DNA from: Acidimicrobiia bacterium
Lineage (GTDB): Bacteria > Actinomycetota > Acidimicrobiia > IMCC26256 > PALSA-555
NCBI GenBank assembly: GCA_009694295.1
Contig: SHVJ01000008.1
Location: 1-40,665 of the forward strand
Reading direction: 5' to 3'
Length of the DNA stretch: 40,665 nt
Made by a program: the position numbers and the translations under genes
In this document: piece after piece, positions 32,359 to 40,371 of the stretch
Layout: the number at the start of each line of letters is the position of its first letter
How positions within the stretch are numbered: position 1 is the first letter of the stretch
Notes under the pieces: model-generated
The model's database searches: none
Told to the model about the DNA's origin: nothing
The model's input: only the letters and a program-made list of their open reading frames with translations

Positions 32359-33518
32359 TCGTCGAGGTGCCAGATGCGGGCGGCGTTGCCGCCGGCGATC
32401 TTGGCTTTCTCCTCCGGATCGATGTGGCCCATCGTGTCTTCGATGACCTTGCGCGAGTACGGCCAATCGTTGCCGTGGTGCGGATAGTCGCTCGACCACA
32501 TGATGTTGTCGAGGCCTGCGGCGTACCGGAGCGCGATCCCCGATCGGTCGGTGATGAACGACGCCGCGTTGTTGCGATACCAGTAGAACGACGGCGGGTT
32601 CTTGATCGGTAGGTCGCCCCACACTCGGTTCCGCCAGTAGCGGTCGTCCACCGACTCGATGAGGTGCGGGATCCAGCCCACACCCGTCTCGATCCAGCAG
32701 ACCTGGAGCTCGGGGAATCGCTCGTAGACGCCCGTGAAGATCATCGAGGTGATCGCCCCACAGGTCATCGAGAACACGCTGCTCATGCCGCCGATCGCCT
32801 TGGCCCGCGTGGCCTCACTCGCCATGTTGTACAGCTGGTTGCCGGCCTTCTCCGCGGCCTTGCGCTGCGCGGCGCGTGCTGCACGGCTCACGATGTTGAT
32901 GTGGATCGAGACGGGCATGCCCTCGTCGCACGCGGCAGCCCAGAAGGGGTCGTCGTCCTGCGACAGGCTCTCCCCGCCTGACGGCCAGTTGGAGATGATC
33001 ACGCCCTTGGCGCCGCGGGCCTTCGCTTTGCGCAGCGCGTCGACCGCAGTGTCGATGCCGATCGACGGGATCTGCGCGAGCCCGATCAGCCTCGTCGGGT
33101 CGGGAGCACAGAACTCGTCGAACAAGAAGTTGTTGTACGCCTCGATGCCGGCCAACACGAAGTCGTCGTCATCGTCGCCGAGGAAGTGGCCGACGGTGCG
33201 CTGCGGCGGGAAGAGGAGCTCCGCCCACACGCCGTCGATGTCCATGTCCTTGAGTCGCTCCGCGCCGTTGTAGCAACCGGTGCGCGCGTCCTCGTACGTG
33301 ACGCCGAACCACTTGAACTCGTCCCACGGCCGACCAGGTGTCGACACGAGACCGATCGGGTCGGGCGTGCCACCCGCGTGCATCCACGCGTCGCCGCCCT
33401 CGTGGTCCTTCACGAGCTTGGGCGCCTTGTCCTGGTACTTCTCGGGGAGCCAGTTCTTCCAGATGTCGGGTGGCTCGAGGATGTGGCAGTCGGCATCGAC
33501 GACTCGGAGGTCGGCCAT
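32355..33518 (-). CDS. Amidohydrolase-2 family metal-dependent hydrolase
   Basis: A 387-residue amidohydrolase of the ACMSD/aminocarboxymuconate-decarboxylase-like group. Metal-site motifs are VDADCHI (D10, H12) at the N-terminus, MPVSIHINI in the middle and WSSDYPHHGNDWPYS with the catalytic aspartate near the end. These enzymes hydrolyse or decarboxylate cyclic and carboxylic substrates. AAGGGGA precedes the ATG at 33518. It is divergent from the CaiB/BaiF gene across 96 bp that contains a shared operator. Confidence 0.88.
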   Translation of the reverse strand: MADLRVVDADCHILEPPDIWKNWLPEKYQDKAPKLVKDHEGGDAWMHAGGTPDPIGLVSTPGRPWDEFKWFGVTYEDARTGCYNGAERLKDMDIDGVWAELLFPPQRTVGHFLGDDDDDFVLAGIEAYNNFLFDEFCAPDPTRLIGLAQIPSIGIDTAVDALRKAKARGAKGVIISNWPSGGESLSQDDDPFWAAACDEGMPVSIHINIVSRAARAAQRKAAEKAGNQLYNMASEATRAKAIGGMSSVFSMTCGAITSMIFTGVYERFPELQVCWIETGVGWIPHLIESVDDRYWRNRVWGDLPIKNPPSFYWYRNNAASFITDRSGIALRYAAGLDNIMWSSDYPHHGNDWPYSRKVIEDTMGHIDPEEKAKIAGGNAARIWHLDD

Positions 33519-33570
33519 GGTGTCCCCTTTTCGAGTGCATCGGCCCGGAAGTGGCCGTGTGGCCCAAGAG

Positions 33571-33590
33571 TACGCTGACACGGCCGTCAG
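33571..33590. promoter_or_regulatory. Shared operator, site A (CoA-transferase/amidohydrolase divergon)
   Basis: TACGCTGACACGGCCGTCAG. It contains TGACACGGCCGTCA (33576-33589), arms TGAC/GTCA with extended CTGAC/GTCAG, and overlaps a TAnnnT -10-like hexamer TACGCT. It lies 24 bp before the CaiB/BaiF start. Fifteen of 20 bases match site B at 38186-38205, and both overlap a -10-like element at the same offset. A repressor, perhaps TetR-type, is the likely binder; none is in this window. Confidence 0.6.
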
Positions 33591-33614
33591 GGAACAAAGA
33601 GCGATCGGAGTCTC

Positions 33615-35954
33615 GTGGCAACACTGCTGGAGGGCGTACGCGTCCTCGATCTCACCGGTGAGTCAGGGGCGATCGCCGGCCGCGTGCTCGGCGATCTCGG
33701 CGCCGACGTCGTGCTGGTGGAACCGCCGGGTGGAAGCGCCCTGCGGGCGCTACCCAACCGCTTCCGCGCCTGGGCGGCCGGCAAAGCGAGTGCCGAAGTC
33801 ACCGGACCCGACGATCCCGCGCTCGACGATCTGCTCGCGTCTGCCCACGTCGTCATCGACACCCCCGACGCTCCTGACGCGATGACCCTCGACCCGGGCC
33901 GAGCCCCGCATGCCGTGTGGGTGAGCATCACGCCCTTCGGGCTCACCGGCCCTCGGGCTGGCTGGCGTGCTTCCGACCTCGGTGTGCTCGCCGCGAGCGG
34001 GAACATGTACGCGACCGGTCACCCCGATCGTCCACCGGTGCGGTGCACCGAGCCATCCGGATACGCGCACAGCGGCGGCGAAGCCGCGTTCGCCGTGTTG
34101 ACCGCACTCTGGACGGGAGCGCCGCAACACGTCGACGTCTCGATGCAAGAGGTCACCGACACCGCGAACATGGTGCAGCCGGCGCGTTACGAACGCACCC
34201 CGTTCCGTGGGAGCCGAGGCGGCGCCAACATCGGGCGGTCGCGTGAGATCTGGCCGGCGAAGGACGGCTGGGTCTCGTTCGGACTGCGCGGCGGCAAGGC
34301 TCGCATCCCCAGTCTCGAGCTCATCACCAAGACAGTTCGCGACGACGGCCTCGACGCGTCGACACTCGAGGCGCAGGACTGGTCGACGTGGGCGATCGAG
34401 GAGGTGCCCGAAGCAACGCTGCGCGCGGTCGAGGCGACCGTGGGCGCGTACTTCGAGCGTCACACGATGCAGGAGCTCTACGACCTCGCCTGCGAGACCA
34501 ACCTGATGCTGGCCCCGGCGAACTCGCCGCGCGAGATCCTCGCGAGCAAGCAGCTCGATGCTCGTGGCTTCTTTGCACCACTGGGCGACGCCAAGCAGTT
34601 CCCGGTTTCGTTCGTCCAGGTGCGCTCCCACGACAACGCGTACGAGCAAGTCTCACCGCGAGGGCCTGCACCCGAGCTCGGCTCCGCGACCATCTCCTCG
34701 AAGCGCGCTCCCGTGCCGGCATCGAAGAGCTGGAAGCCAGGCCAGCCGGCGTGGTCGGGCGTGAACATCATCGAGTTCGGGTCGGGCGCGGCCGGACCGA
34801 TCGCGACGCGATACTTCGTGGAACACGGGGCCACGGTGCTGCGCGTCGAGTCGAGAGTGCGTCCCGACTTCCTGCGGATGATGGCGATCGGACCCAAGAA
34901 CCCCCTTGGCGTCGAGGGCTCGGAGATGTACGACGGCCTCAACGTCGGCAAGCGCAACGTCACGCTCAACCTGAAACATCCTGAGTCCGTCGCGCTCGTG
35001 AAGCGCCTCGTCGTGGAGTGGGCCGACGCGATCGCCGAGAACTACGCGCCGCGAGCGATGCGCAACTTCGGACTCGACTACGACTCGCTCGTCGAGATCA
35101 AACCGGATCTCGTGATGATCAGCGCCTGCCTCAACGGACAGACGGGCCCGCACAAGGACTACCCGGGCTTCGGGGGTCAAGGTGCCGCGCTCTCCGGATA
35201 CAACTGGCTCACCGGTTGGCCCGACCTCGAGCCGGTCGGACCGCACGGCACGATCACCGACTCGCTCGCACCTCGGTATGTCGCGACGGCGCTTGCAGCC
35301 GGCCTGCACGCGCACCGACGCACCGGCAAGGGCTGCTACCTCGATCTGTCACAGGTCGAGAGCGGAACGTGGACGCTCACGCCATGGCTCCTCGACTACG
35401 AGCTCGATGGTGTGCTTGGCACGCGCGACGGCAATCGGTCGGATCGTGCAGTCCCCCACGGCGCGTTCCCGTGTGTCGACGAGGACAAGGTTCGCGATCG
35501 TTGGGTCGCCATCGCGTGCTGGACCGACGACGAGTGGAGGCGATTGGCTGCGATCATCGGTCTCGACGACCCGGACTTAGCGACCCTTGCTCAGCGATCC
35601 GCTCGCATCGACGATGTCGAGGCCGCAGTGAGCACATGGACGGCGTCGCGCACGCGGGCCGAGGTCGCCGACCAGCTCCAGGCCGTCGGCATCGAGGCCG
35701 TACCGGTGCAGGACTTCGGCGACGTGCACGACGACAAGCAATTCGCCGCGCGCGACCACTTCGTGGCACTCGACCACCCGCTGATGGGTCACGGCCTTTA
35801 CGAGCGCAATGGTTTCCGAATCTCCGACGCGCCGAGCGGCTACCACCGCGCGGGCCCCACCCTCGGTCAGGACAACGAGTGGGTACTTGGCGAGCTTCTC
35901 GGACTCAGCGCCGAGGAGCAGGAGCGCCTGCGCGCCGACGGCGCGCTCGAGTAG
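33615..35954 (+). CDS. Fused double CaiB/BaiF-type CoA transferase
   Basis: A 779-residue protein made of two CaiB/BaiF (class III CoA-transferase/racemase) halves. Half 1 starts VRVLDLTGESGAIAGRVLGDLGADVV; half 2 starts at about 380 (GVNIIEFGSGAAGPIATRYFVEHGATVLRVE). Class III transferases use an Asp (Asp169 of formyl-CoA transferase); by eye that place is Glu in both halves, E179 (VDVSMQEVTD) and E582 (LDLSQVESG). It is therefore possibly a racemase-like or altered transferase. GGAG precedes the GTG at 33615. Confidence 0.92.
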   Translation: MATLLEGVRVLDLTGESGAIAGRVLGDLGADVVLVEPPGGSALRALPNRFRAWAAGKASAEVTGPDDPALDDLLASAHVVIDTPDAPDAMTLDPGRAPHAVWVSITPFGLTGPRAGWRASDLGVLAASGNMYATGHPDRPPVRCTEPSGYAHSGGEAAFAVLTALWTGAPQHVDVSMQEVTDTANMVQPARYERTPFRGSRGGANIGRSREIWPAKDGWVSFGLRGGKARIPSLELITKTVRDDGLDASTLEAQDWSTWAIEEVPEATLRAVEATVGAYFERHTMQELYDLACETNLMLAPANSPREILASKQLDARGFFAPLGDAKQFPVSFVQVRSHDNAYEQVSPRGPAPELGSATISSKRAPVPASKSWKPGQPAWSGVNIIEFGSGAAGPIATRYFVEHGATVLRVESRVRPDFLRMMAIGPKNPLGVEGSEMYDGLNVGKRNVTLNLKHPESVALVKRLVVEWADAIAENYAPRAMRNFGLDYDSLVEIKPDLVMISACLNGQTGPHKDYPGFGGQGAALSGYNWLTGWPDLEPVGPHGTITDSLAPRYVATALAAGLHAHRRTGKGCYLDLSQVESGTWTLTPWLLDYELDGVLGTRDGNRSDRAVPHGAFPCVDEDKVRDRWVAIACWTDDEWRRLAAIIGLDDPDLATLAQRSARIDDVEAAVSTWTASRTRAEVADQLQAVGIEAVPVQDFGDVHDDKQFAARDHFVALDHPLMGHGLYERNGFRISDAPSGYHRAGPTLGQDNEWVLGELLGLSAEEQERLRADGALE

Positions 35955-36005
35955 CTCCACTACTTCATTTGGCAATTCACCTTCCGTGATTCGATTCGAC
36001 TCGAC

Positions 36006-36803
36006 TTACCGCCGCTTCGGCTTCGGCAGCGCCGACACGGTGATGTAGCCGAGCAAGAACGCTGTGTTGTCGTCGTGCTTCTTGACGGCCTTCGTCGATG
36101 TGCAGTCCGACGTGTCGTCACGTATCACAACCTTGGCAATCTTGGTGCGCAACGTCCCGCGGATCTCGCCCGCGATGCACGTCGGGATGTTCACGCTCTC
36201 GATGACCAAGGGATCTCCCCGCTCACGCGCCACCAACGCGTCGAGGTGCTCGTCGAGCCAGACGAGCGCCGCCTCGACGCCCGCCGGATAGTTCGCCGGG
36301 ACACCTTCGTCGCCCTGGCTGAGAGCGACGCCCGGGACCCCACGCTTGCGCGCTTCCTGGACCGCGCCGACGGTCCCCGATCCGTAGACGATCGGCCCGA
36401 GGTTCGAGCCCGCGTTGATCCCCGACATCACAAGTTGGGGTAGCTGGTCGAGATGGCTCACGGCGTACTTCACCGTGTCGGCCGGAAAGCCGTCGATTGC
36501 CAACGCGGGGTAACCGCTCTTCGTTGTGGTGGAAATGGCGGTGAGGGTTCCCCCCGTCGTCTGTGTTCCAGTGCCCGACATGTCCTCGAGCGGAGCGATG
36601 ACCGTCACCTCGACGTCGGCAACGCCGAGGAGGCCTTGCACAAGGGCATCGATGCCGTCGGCACTCACGCCGTCGTCGTTCGTGACGAGGATGCGCAGCG
36701 GTGCCGTGGGCACCGCCACGGGACCGGCGCCAGCCGGGGCGATGATCGCAGTGCTGAGCACGGTGGCGAGCGCGACTGCGACGAGCCGTGGAGCGACCTT
36801 CAT
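36006..36803 (-). CDS. Predicted secreted SurE-like 5'-nucleotidase/phosphatase
   Basis: A 265-residue SurE-fold acid phosphatase. The family start RILVTNDDGVSADG gives the metal pair D43-D44, and SGINAGSNLG the downstream Asn. Ordinary SurE is cytoplasmic, but this one opens with a signal peptide (residues 1-26, cleavage near AGA). It also has two late cysteines (IPTCIAGE and SDCTST) that could pair outside the cell. It probably releases phosphate from nucleotides or polyphosphate outside the membrane. AAGGA precedes the ATG at 36803. It follows the SDR gene after 39 nt, so it is probably cotranscribed. Confidence 0.88.
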   Translation of the reverse strand: MKVAPRLVAVALATVLSTAIIAPAGAGPVAVPTAPLRILVTNDDGVSADGIDALVQGLLGVADVEVTVIAPLEDMSGTGTQTTGGTLTAISTTTKSGYPALAIDGFPADTVKYAVSHLDQLPQLVMSGINAGSNLGPIVYGSGTVGAVQEARKRGVPGVALSQGDEGVPANYPAGVEAALVWLDEHLDALVARERGDPLVIESVNIPTCIAGEIRGTLRTKIAKVVIRDDTSDCTSTKAVKKHDDNTAFLLGYITVSALPKPKRR

Positions 36804-36842
36804 GGAGTCCTTGTGAGTTGCACGCTTATGTGATGTAAGCGA

Positions 36843-37628
36843 TCAGGCCGGCATGGCGAGGCCGCCGTCGATCACGAGAGTCTGGCCGGTGCAGAACTTA
36901 CCGTCGTCGCTGGCGAAGAACACCGCCGCGCCCGCGAGATCTTCCGGCTCGAGCCGCTGCTTCATCGCGGTCATCCCCGTCATGCCGTCGAGGAACATCT
37001 CGGGCACGACCTTCTTCGTCGCCTCGGTCATGGTGATGCCGGGAGCGATGCAGTTGACCGTGATCCCGTACTGGCCGAGCTGTGCGGCCATGAACTTCGT
37101 GAGCCCGACCACGCCCCACTTCGTGATGCTGTAGCTGTAGTTACCGAGACCCGTGAACTCCATCGGCGGGAACATGTACGAGTACGCCGCGCCCGATGAC
37201 TGGTTGACGATGCGGCCCCAGTTTTGCTTCACCATGTATGGAGCCACCGCGCGACCCATGAGCCATGCGCCGTGCTGGTTCACGCTCGTGACCTTCTGGA
37301 GGTACTCGTAGCTGACATCGGTGTTGTCGATGTCGTGGTACAGGGCTGCGTTGTTAATGAGGATGTCGATGGTTCCGAATGCGTCCGCGGCCGCTTTGAC
37401 GCATGCCTCACCCGACTCCGGGTCGGCGATGTCGGTACGCACATAGATCGCCTCACCCAGGCCCTTGATGGCATCCATGCCGGCCTTGCCGCGCGCTTCG
37501 TCGAGCTCGGCGACGACAACCTTGGCGCCTTCTTCGAGGAACCGCTTCGCGTAGCCGAGGCCGATGCCCTGGCCCGACCCGGTGATGATCGCGACCTTCC
37601 CGTCGAGGCGCCCTCCCCCGGCAGCCAC
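36843..37628 (-). CDS. Short-chain dehydrogenase/reductase
   Basis: A 261-residue NAD(P)-dependent SDR. It has TGSGQGIGLGYAKRF (cofactor loop), NNAALYHDI, the catalytic Ser region NQSSGAAYSY and Y-x3-K in GNYSYSITKWG. The GTG start at 37628 overlaps the MaoC-like stop TAG by one base, so translation is coupled. It is probably a 3-hydroxyacyl-CoA or hydroxysteroid-type dehydrogenase, which fits the acyl-CoA setting. Substrate unconfirmed. Confidence 0.91.
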   Translation of the reverse strand: MAAGGGRLDGKVAIITGSGQGIGLGYAKRFLEEGAKVVVAELDEARGKAGMDAIKGLGEAIYVRTDIADPESGEACVKAAADAFGTIDILINNAALYHDIDNTDVSYEYLQKVTSVNQHGAWLMGRAVAPYMVKQNWGRIVNQSSGAAYSYMFPPMEFTGLGNYSYSITKWGVVGLTKFMAAQLGQYGITVNCIAPGITMTEATKKVVPEMFLDGMTGMTAMKQRLEPEDLAGAAVFFASDDGKFCTGQTLVIDGGLAMPA

Positions 37629-38122
37629 TAGACGCGGTGGATCAGGTTGAAGGTCTCGGTGATCACGGGCTCGTTCGTCAACTCGTCGCGCCACACCGTC
37701 TCCATGACGATGAAGGTCATGGTCTTGCCTTTTGCAACCTTTTCGTACAGGTCGGCGATCTTGCCTTCGCTCACCAAGACGTCACCCACCACGATCGGAC
37801 GGTGGAACACGAAGTCCTGCTCACCGTGCAGCACGATCCCGCCGTTGGCCATGAGCTTCATCATGACTTCGTTCATGGGATGGGTCCCGTTGCTGGGGTC
37901 GGGAGGCTGCGTCTCGCCCACCTTGCCCATGTGCTGCATCGCGAAGCTGAAGGTGGGCGGCGCGGGAAGGTCGGTGAAGCCCGCCGCCTTGGCCGCGGCG
38001 GGATCGGAGTAGACCGGATTGCGGTCCTGAAGGGCGCTCGCGAAGAACGACACAGGGCCACGCTCGATGCGCACGCGACTCGCACCTGTTGGTCGGCCGA
38101 TCACACTCGTGTCGACTGTCAT
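37628..38122 (-). CDS. MaoC-like hotdog, dehydratase N-domain type
   Basis: A 164-residue single-hotdog protein of the MaoC_dehydrat_N/FAS1 dehydratase type. The hydratase motif D-x-N-P-x-H-x-D is D33-R-N-P-V-Y38-S-D40, with Tyr where the catalytic His should be, so on its own it is likely inactive. Such proteins usually pair with an active MaoC subunit, none of which is adjacent. GGGGAGA precedes the ATG at 38122. It diverges from the SDR gene at 38234 and shares site B. Confidence 0.8.
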   Translation of the reverse strand: MTVDTSVIGRPTGASRVRIERGPVSFFASALQDRNPVYSDPAAAKAAGFTDLPAPPTFSFAMQHMGKVGETQPPDPSNGTHPMNEVMMKLMANGGIVLHGEQDFVFHRPIVVGDVLVSEGKIADLYEKVAKGKTMTFIVMETVWRDELTNEPVITETFNLIHRV

Positions 38123-38185
38123 TCCCGCTCTCCCCGTCGGCATGCAGAACGCAGGCCCGTTTGACGACCGCTGCGGACGCCGCGG

Positions 38186-38205
38186 TACCGTGACGCCGGC
38201 GTCAG
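38186..38205. promoter_or_regulatory. Shared operator, site B (SDR/MaoC-like divergon)
   Basis: TACCGTGACGCCGGCGTCAG. It contains the perfect 14-bp palindrome TGACGCCGGCGTCA (38191-38204) and overlaps a TACCGT -10-like element. TTGACG (38161-38166) is a possible -35, with 19 nt between them. It ends 28 bp before the SDR ATG. It matches site A at 33571-33590 in 15 of 20 bases at the same promoter offset. Confidence 0.65.
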
Positions 38206-38233
38206 TTTTCAACGGAGTTGGAGGAACACGCAA

Positions 38234-39166
38234 ATGGGCATGCTCGACGGCAAGGTGGCGATCGTCACGGGAGCCGGACGTGGTGTCGGACGCGGCGAAG
38301 CAGTGATGCTCGCCGACCACGGCGCCAAGGTCCTCGTGAACGATCTCGGTGGGTCGGTATCGGGCGAGGGTTCCGACCAGCGTGCCGCCGATGAGGTGGT
38401 CGATGTCATCAAGTCCCGCGGTGGCGAAGCCGCGTCGAACTACGACGACATCTCCGACTACCAGGGCGCCGAGAACCTGATCAAGGCCGCGGTCTCCACA
38501 TTTGGCGGTCTCGACGTGCTTGTGAACAACGCGGGCATCCTGCGCGACAAGATGATCTTCACGATGGCCGAAGAGGACTTCGACTCCGTCGTGCGCGTGC
38601 ACATGAAAGGCACGTGGAACACGATGAGCCACGCTTCCAAGTACTGGCGTGAGCAGTCGAAGGCCGGCAACCAGCCGCGCGCGTCGATCGTGAACACCGT
38701 GTCGAGCGCCGGCCTCCAAGGCCAGGCCAGCCAGTCGAACTACGGCGCCGCGAAGGCCGGCATCGCCGCAATGACGATCATCGCCAGCCTCGAGCTCGCC
38801 AACTACGGCGTGCGCGCCAACTGCATCGGCCCGGGTGGGTTCACCCGCATGGTCGGTCAGGCGATGGAGGGCATCGAGCTGAAGAACCCCGAGGAATACA
38901 CCGAGTTCAACGCCATGAACCCGGGCAACTCTGCGGCTGGCGTCGTGTACCTCGCGTCCGATGACTCGATCCCCGTCACCGGGCAGGTGCTGCGCGTGGT
39001 CGGGAACAACATGGCGCTCTACAACCCATGGGAGCTCGGCGAGCAGTTCTTCAGCACCGACAAGGAAGGGAACCCCACGCAGTGGGACCCCGCCCAGATC
39101 GGCCCGACGCTCAACAAGTACGTGTTCAACACCGTCAACCCCGGCATCGCGCGCATCCAGCGCTAG
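38234..39166 (+). CDS. SDR, 3-hydroxyacyl-CoA dehydrogenase (HSD17B4-type)
   Basis: A 310-residue SDR close to the dehydrogenase part of peroxisomal multifunctional enzyme type 2. It has VAIVTGAGRGVGRGEAVMLADHG, the acidic loop NDLGGSVSGEGSDQRAADEVVD that is typical of the group, NNAGILRDKM and catalytic YGAAK. It probably oxidises 3-hydroxyacyl-CoA with NAD. GGAGG stands 9 nt before the ATG. It is followed by the thiolase after 11 nt, so it is cotranscribed with the next step of beta-oxidation. Confidence 0.93.
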   Translation: MGMLDGKVAIVTGAGRGVGRGEAVMLADHGAKVLVNDLGGSVSGEGSDQRAADEVVDVIKSRGGEAASNYDDISDYQGAENLIKAAVSTFGGLDVLVNNAGILRDKMIFTMAEEDFDSVVRVHMKGTWNTMSHASKYWREQSKAGNQPRASIVNTVSSAGLQGQASQSNYGAAKAGIAAMTIIASLELANYGVRANCIGPGGFTRMVGQAMEGIELKNPEEYTEFNAMNPGNSAAGVVYLASDDSIPVTGQVLRVVGNNMALYNPWELGEQFFSTDKEGNPTQWDPAQIGPTLNKYVFNTVNPGIARIQR

Positions 39167-39177
39167 TCAGGCGCGCA

Positions 39178-40332
39178 ATGAGCGCGACAAAGGGAACCGC
39201 GATCGTCGGCGCGGCGCTGTCGGATTGCGGCCGCGTCGACGTCAAGACGCCGTTCGAGCTTCACTACCAGGCCGCGAGTCGCGCGCTGGCCGACGCGGGG
39301 CTCACCAAGGCTGACGTCGACGGGTTCGGCTCGAGTGGCACGGGCCTGCTCGCGCCTATCGAGGTCGCTGAGTACCTCGGCCTGCGCCCCACTTGGGTCG
39401 ACGGCACCGGCGTGGGCGGCAGCACCTGGGAGTTCATGGTCGAGCACGCGTGCGAGGCGATTCAGGCCGGTCACGCCGAGGTCGTCGTGCTCGTGTACGG
39501 ATCCACGACGCGCGCCGACCTCAAAGCGCGGCGTCGCGCAACCGCCAACCTCTCCTTCGGTGTCCGTGGTCCGATCCAGTTCGAGGTTCCGTACGGCCAC
39601 ACACTGATCTCGAAGTACGCGATGACGGCACGGCGGCACATGCACGAGTTCGGCACGACCATCGAGCAACTCGCCGAGATCTCGGTGTCGAGTCGCTACA
39701 ACGCGTCGCTCAACCCCGATGCGTACTACCGGGACCTCATCACGATCGACGACGTGCAGAGCTCGCGCATGATGGCCGACCCGCTGACGAAGTTGCACTG
39801 CTGCATCCGCAGCGACGGCGGAGGCGCCGTCGTGCTCACCTCGACGGAACGCGCCCGCGACCTCCCGAAACCGCCGGTTGCCGTGCTCGGGACCGGCGAG
39901 GCTGTCTCGCACACGACGATGAGCGAATGGGTTGACTTCACGGAATCTCCGGCGGCGCGCTCCGGTCGACTGGCCTTCGAACGAGCCGGCATCACCCCAG
40001 CCGATGTCGACATCTGTCAGTTCTACGACGCATTCACTCCGATGGTGCTCCTCACGTTCGAGGCCCTCGGCTTCTGCGGCAAGGGAGAAGGCGGCCCGTT
40101 CCTGGAGAGCGGGACGATGCGCGTCGGTGGCGCCCTTCCCACCAACACCGATGGTGGCGGCCTCTCGGCGTGTCACCCGGGGATGCGCGGCATGTTCCTG
40201 CTGGTGGAAGCCGTCAAGCAGCTGCGCGGCGAGGCCGGTGATCGGCAGGTCGCCGACGCCAAGATCGCGTGCGTGAACGGCACCGGCGGCTGGTTCTCCT
40301 CAGCAAGCACGGTCCTGCTCGGCATCGGCTGA
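39178..40332 (+). CDS. Thiolase-fold protein, second copy, no active-site Cys
   Basis: A 384-residue thiolase-superfamily protein of the same length as the 29526-30680 product. The nucleophile region reads GVGGSTWEFMVEHACEAI, so Ser/Thr, not Cys, are near the expected site. Y283 (CQFYDAFTP) matches the first aldolase tyrosine, while the second is replaced by C332-H333 (GLSACHPG). No DUF35 gene lies beside it in the window. Whether it is a thiolase or aldolase is unclear. It follows the SDR after 11 nt. Confidence 0.85.
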   Translation: MSATKGTAIVGAALSDCGRVDVKTPFELHYQAASRALADAGLTKADVDGFGSSGTGLLAPIEVAEYLGLRPTWVDGTGVGGSTWEFMVEHACEAIQAGHAEVVVLVYGSTTRADLKARRRATANLSFGVRGPIQFEVPYGHTLISKYAMTARRHMHEFGTTIEQLAEISVSSRYNASLNPDAYYRDLITIDDVQSSRMMADPLTKLHCCIRSDGGGAVVLTSTERARDLPKPPVAVLGTGEAVSHTTMSEWVDFTESPAARSGRLAFERAGITPADVDICQFYDAFTPMVLLTFEALGFCGKGEGGPFLESGTMRVGGALPTNTDGGGLSACHPGMRGMFLLVEAVKQLRGEAGDRQVADAKIACVNGTGGWFSSASTVLLGIG

Positions 40333-40371
40333 TCGGTCATCCGACACGACGCCCAGCTTCGGAGATCGGAC

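Noticed and set aside
36823-36841. Hairpin CGCTTA-tgtgatg-TAAGCG between the SDR stop and SurE start as a terminator
   Set aside because: Only a 6-bp AT-containing stem, no U-run, and the two leftward genes appear cotranscribed.
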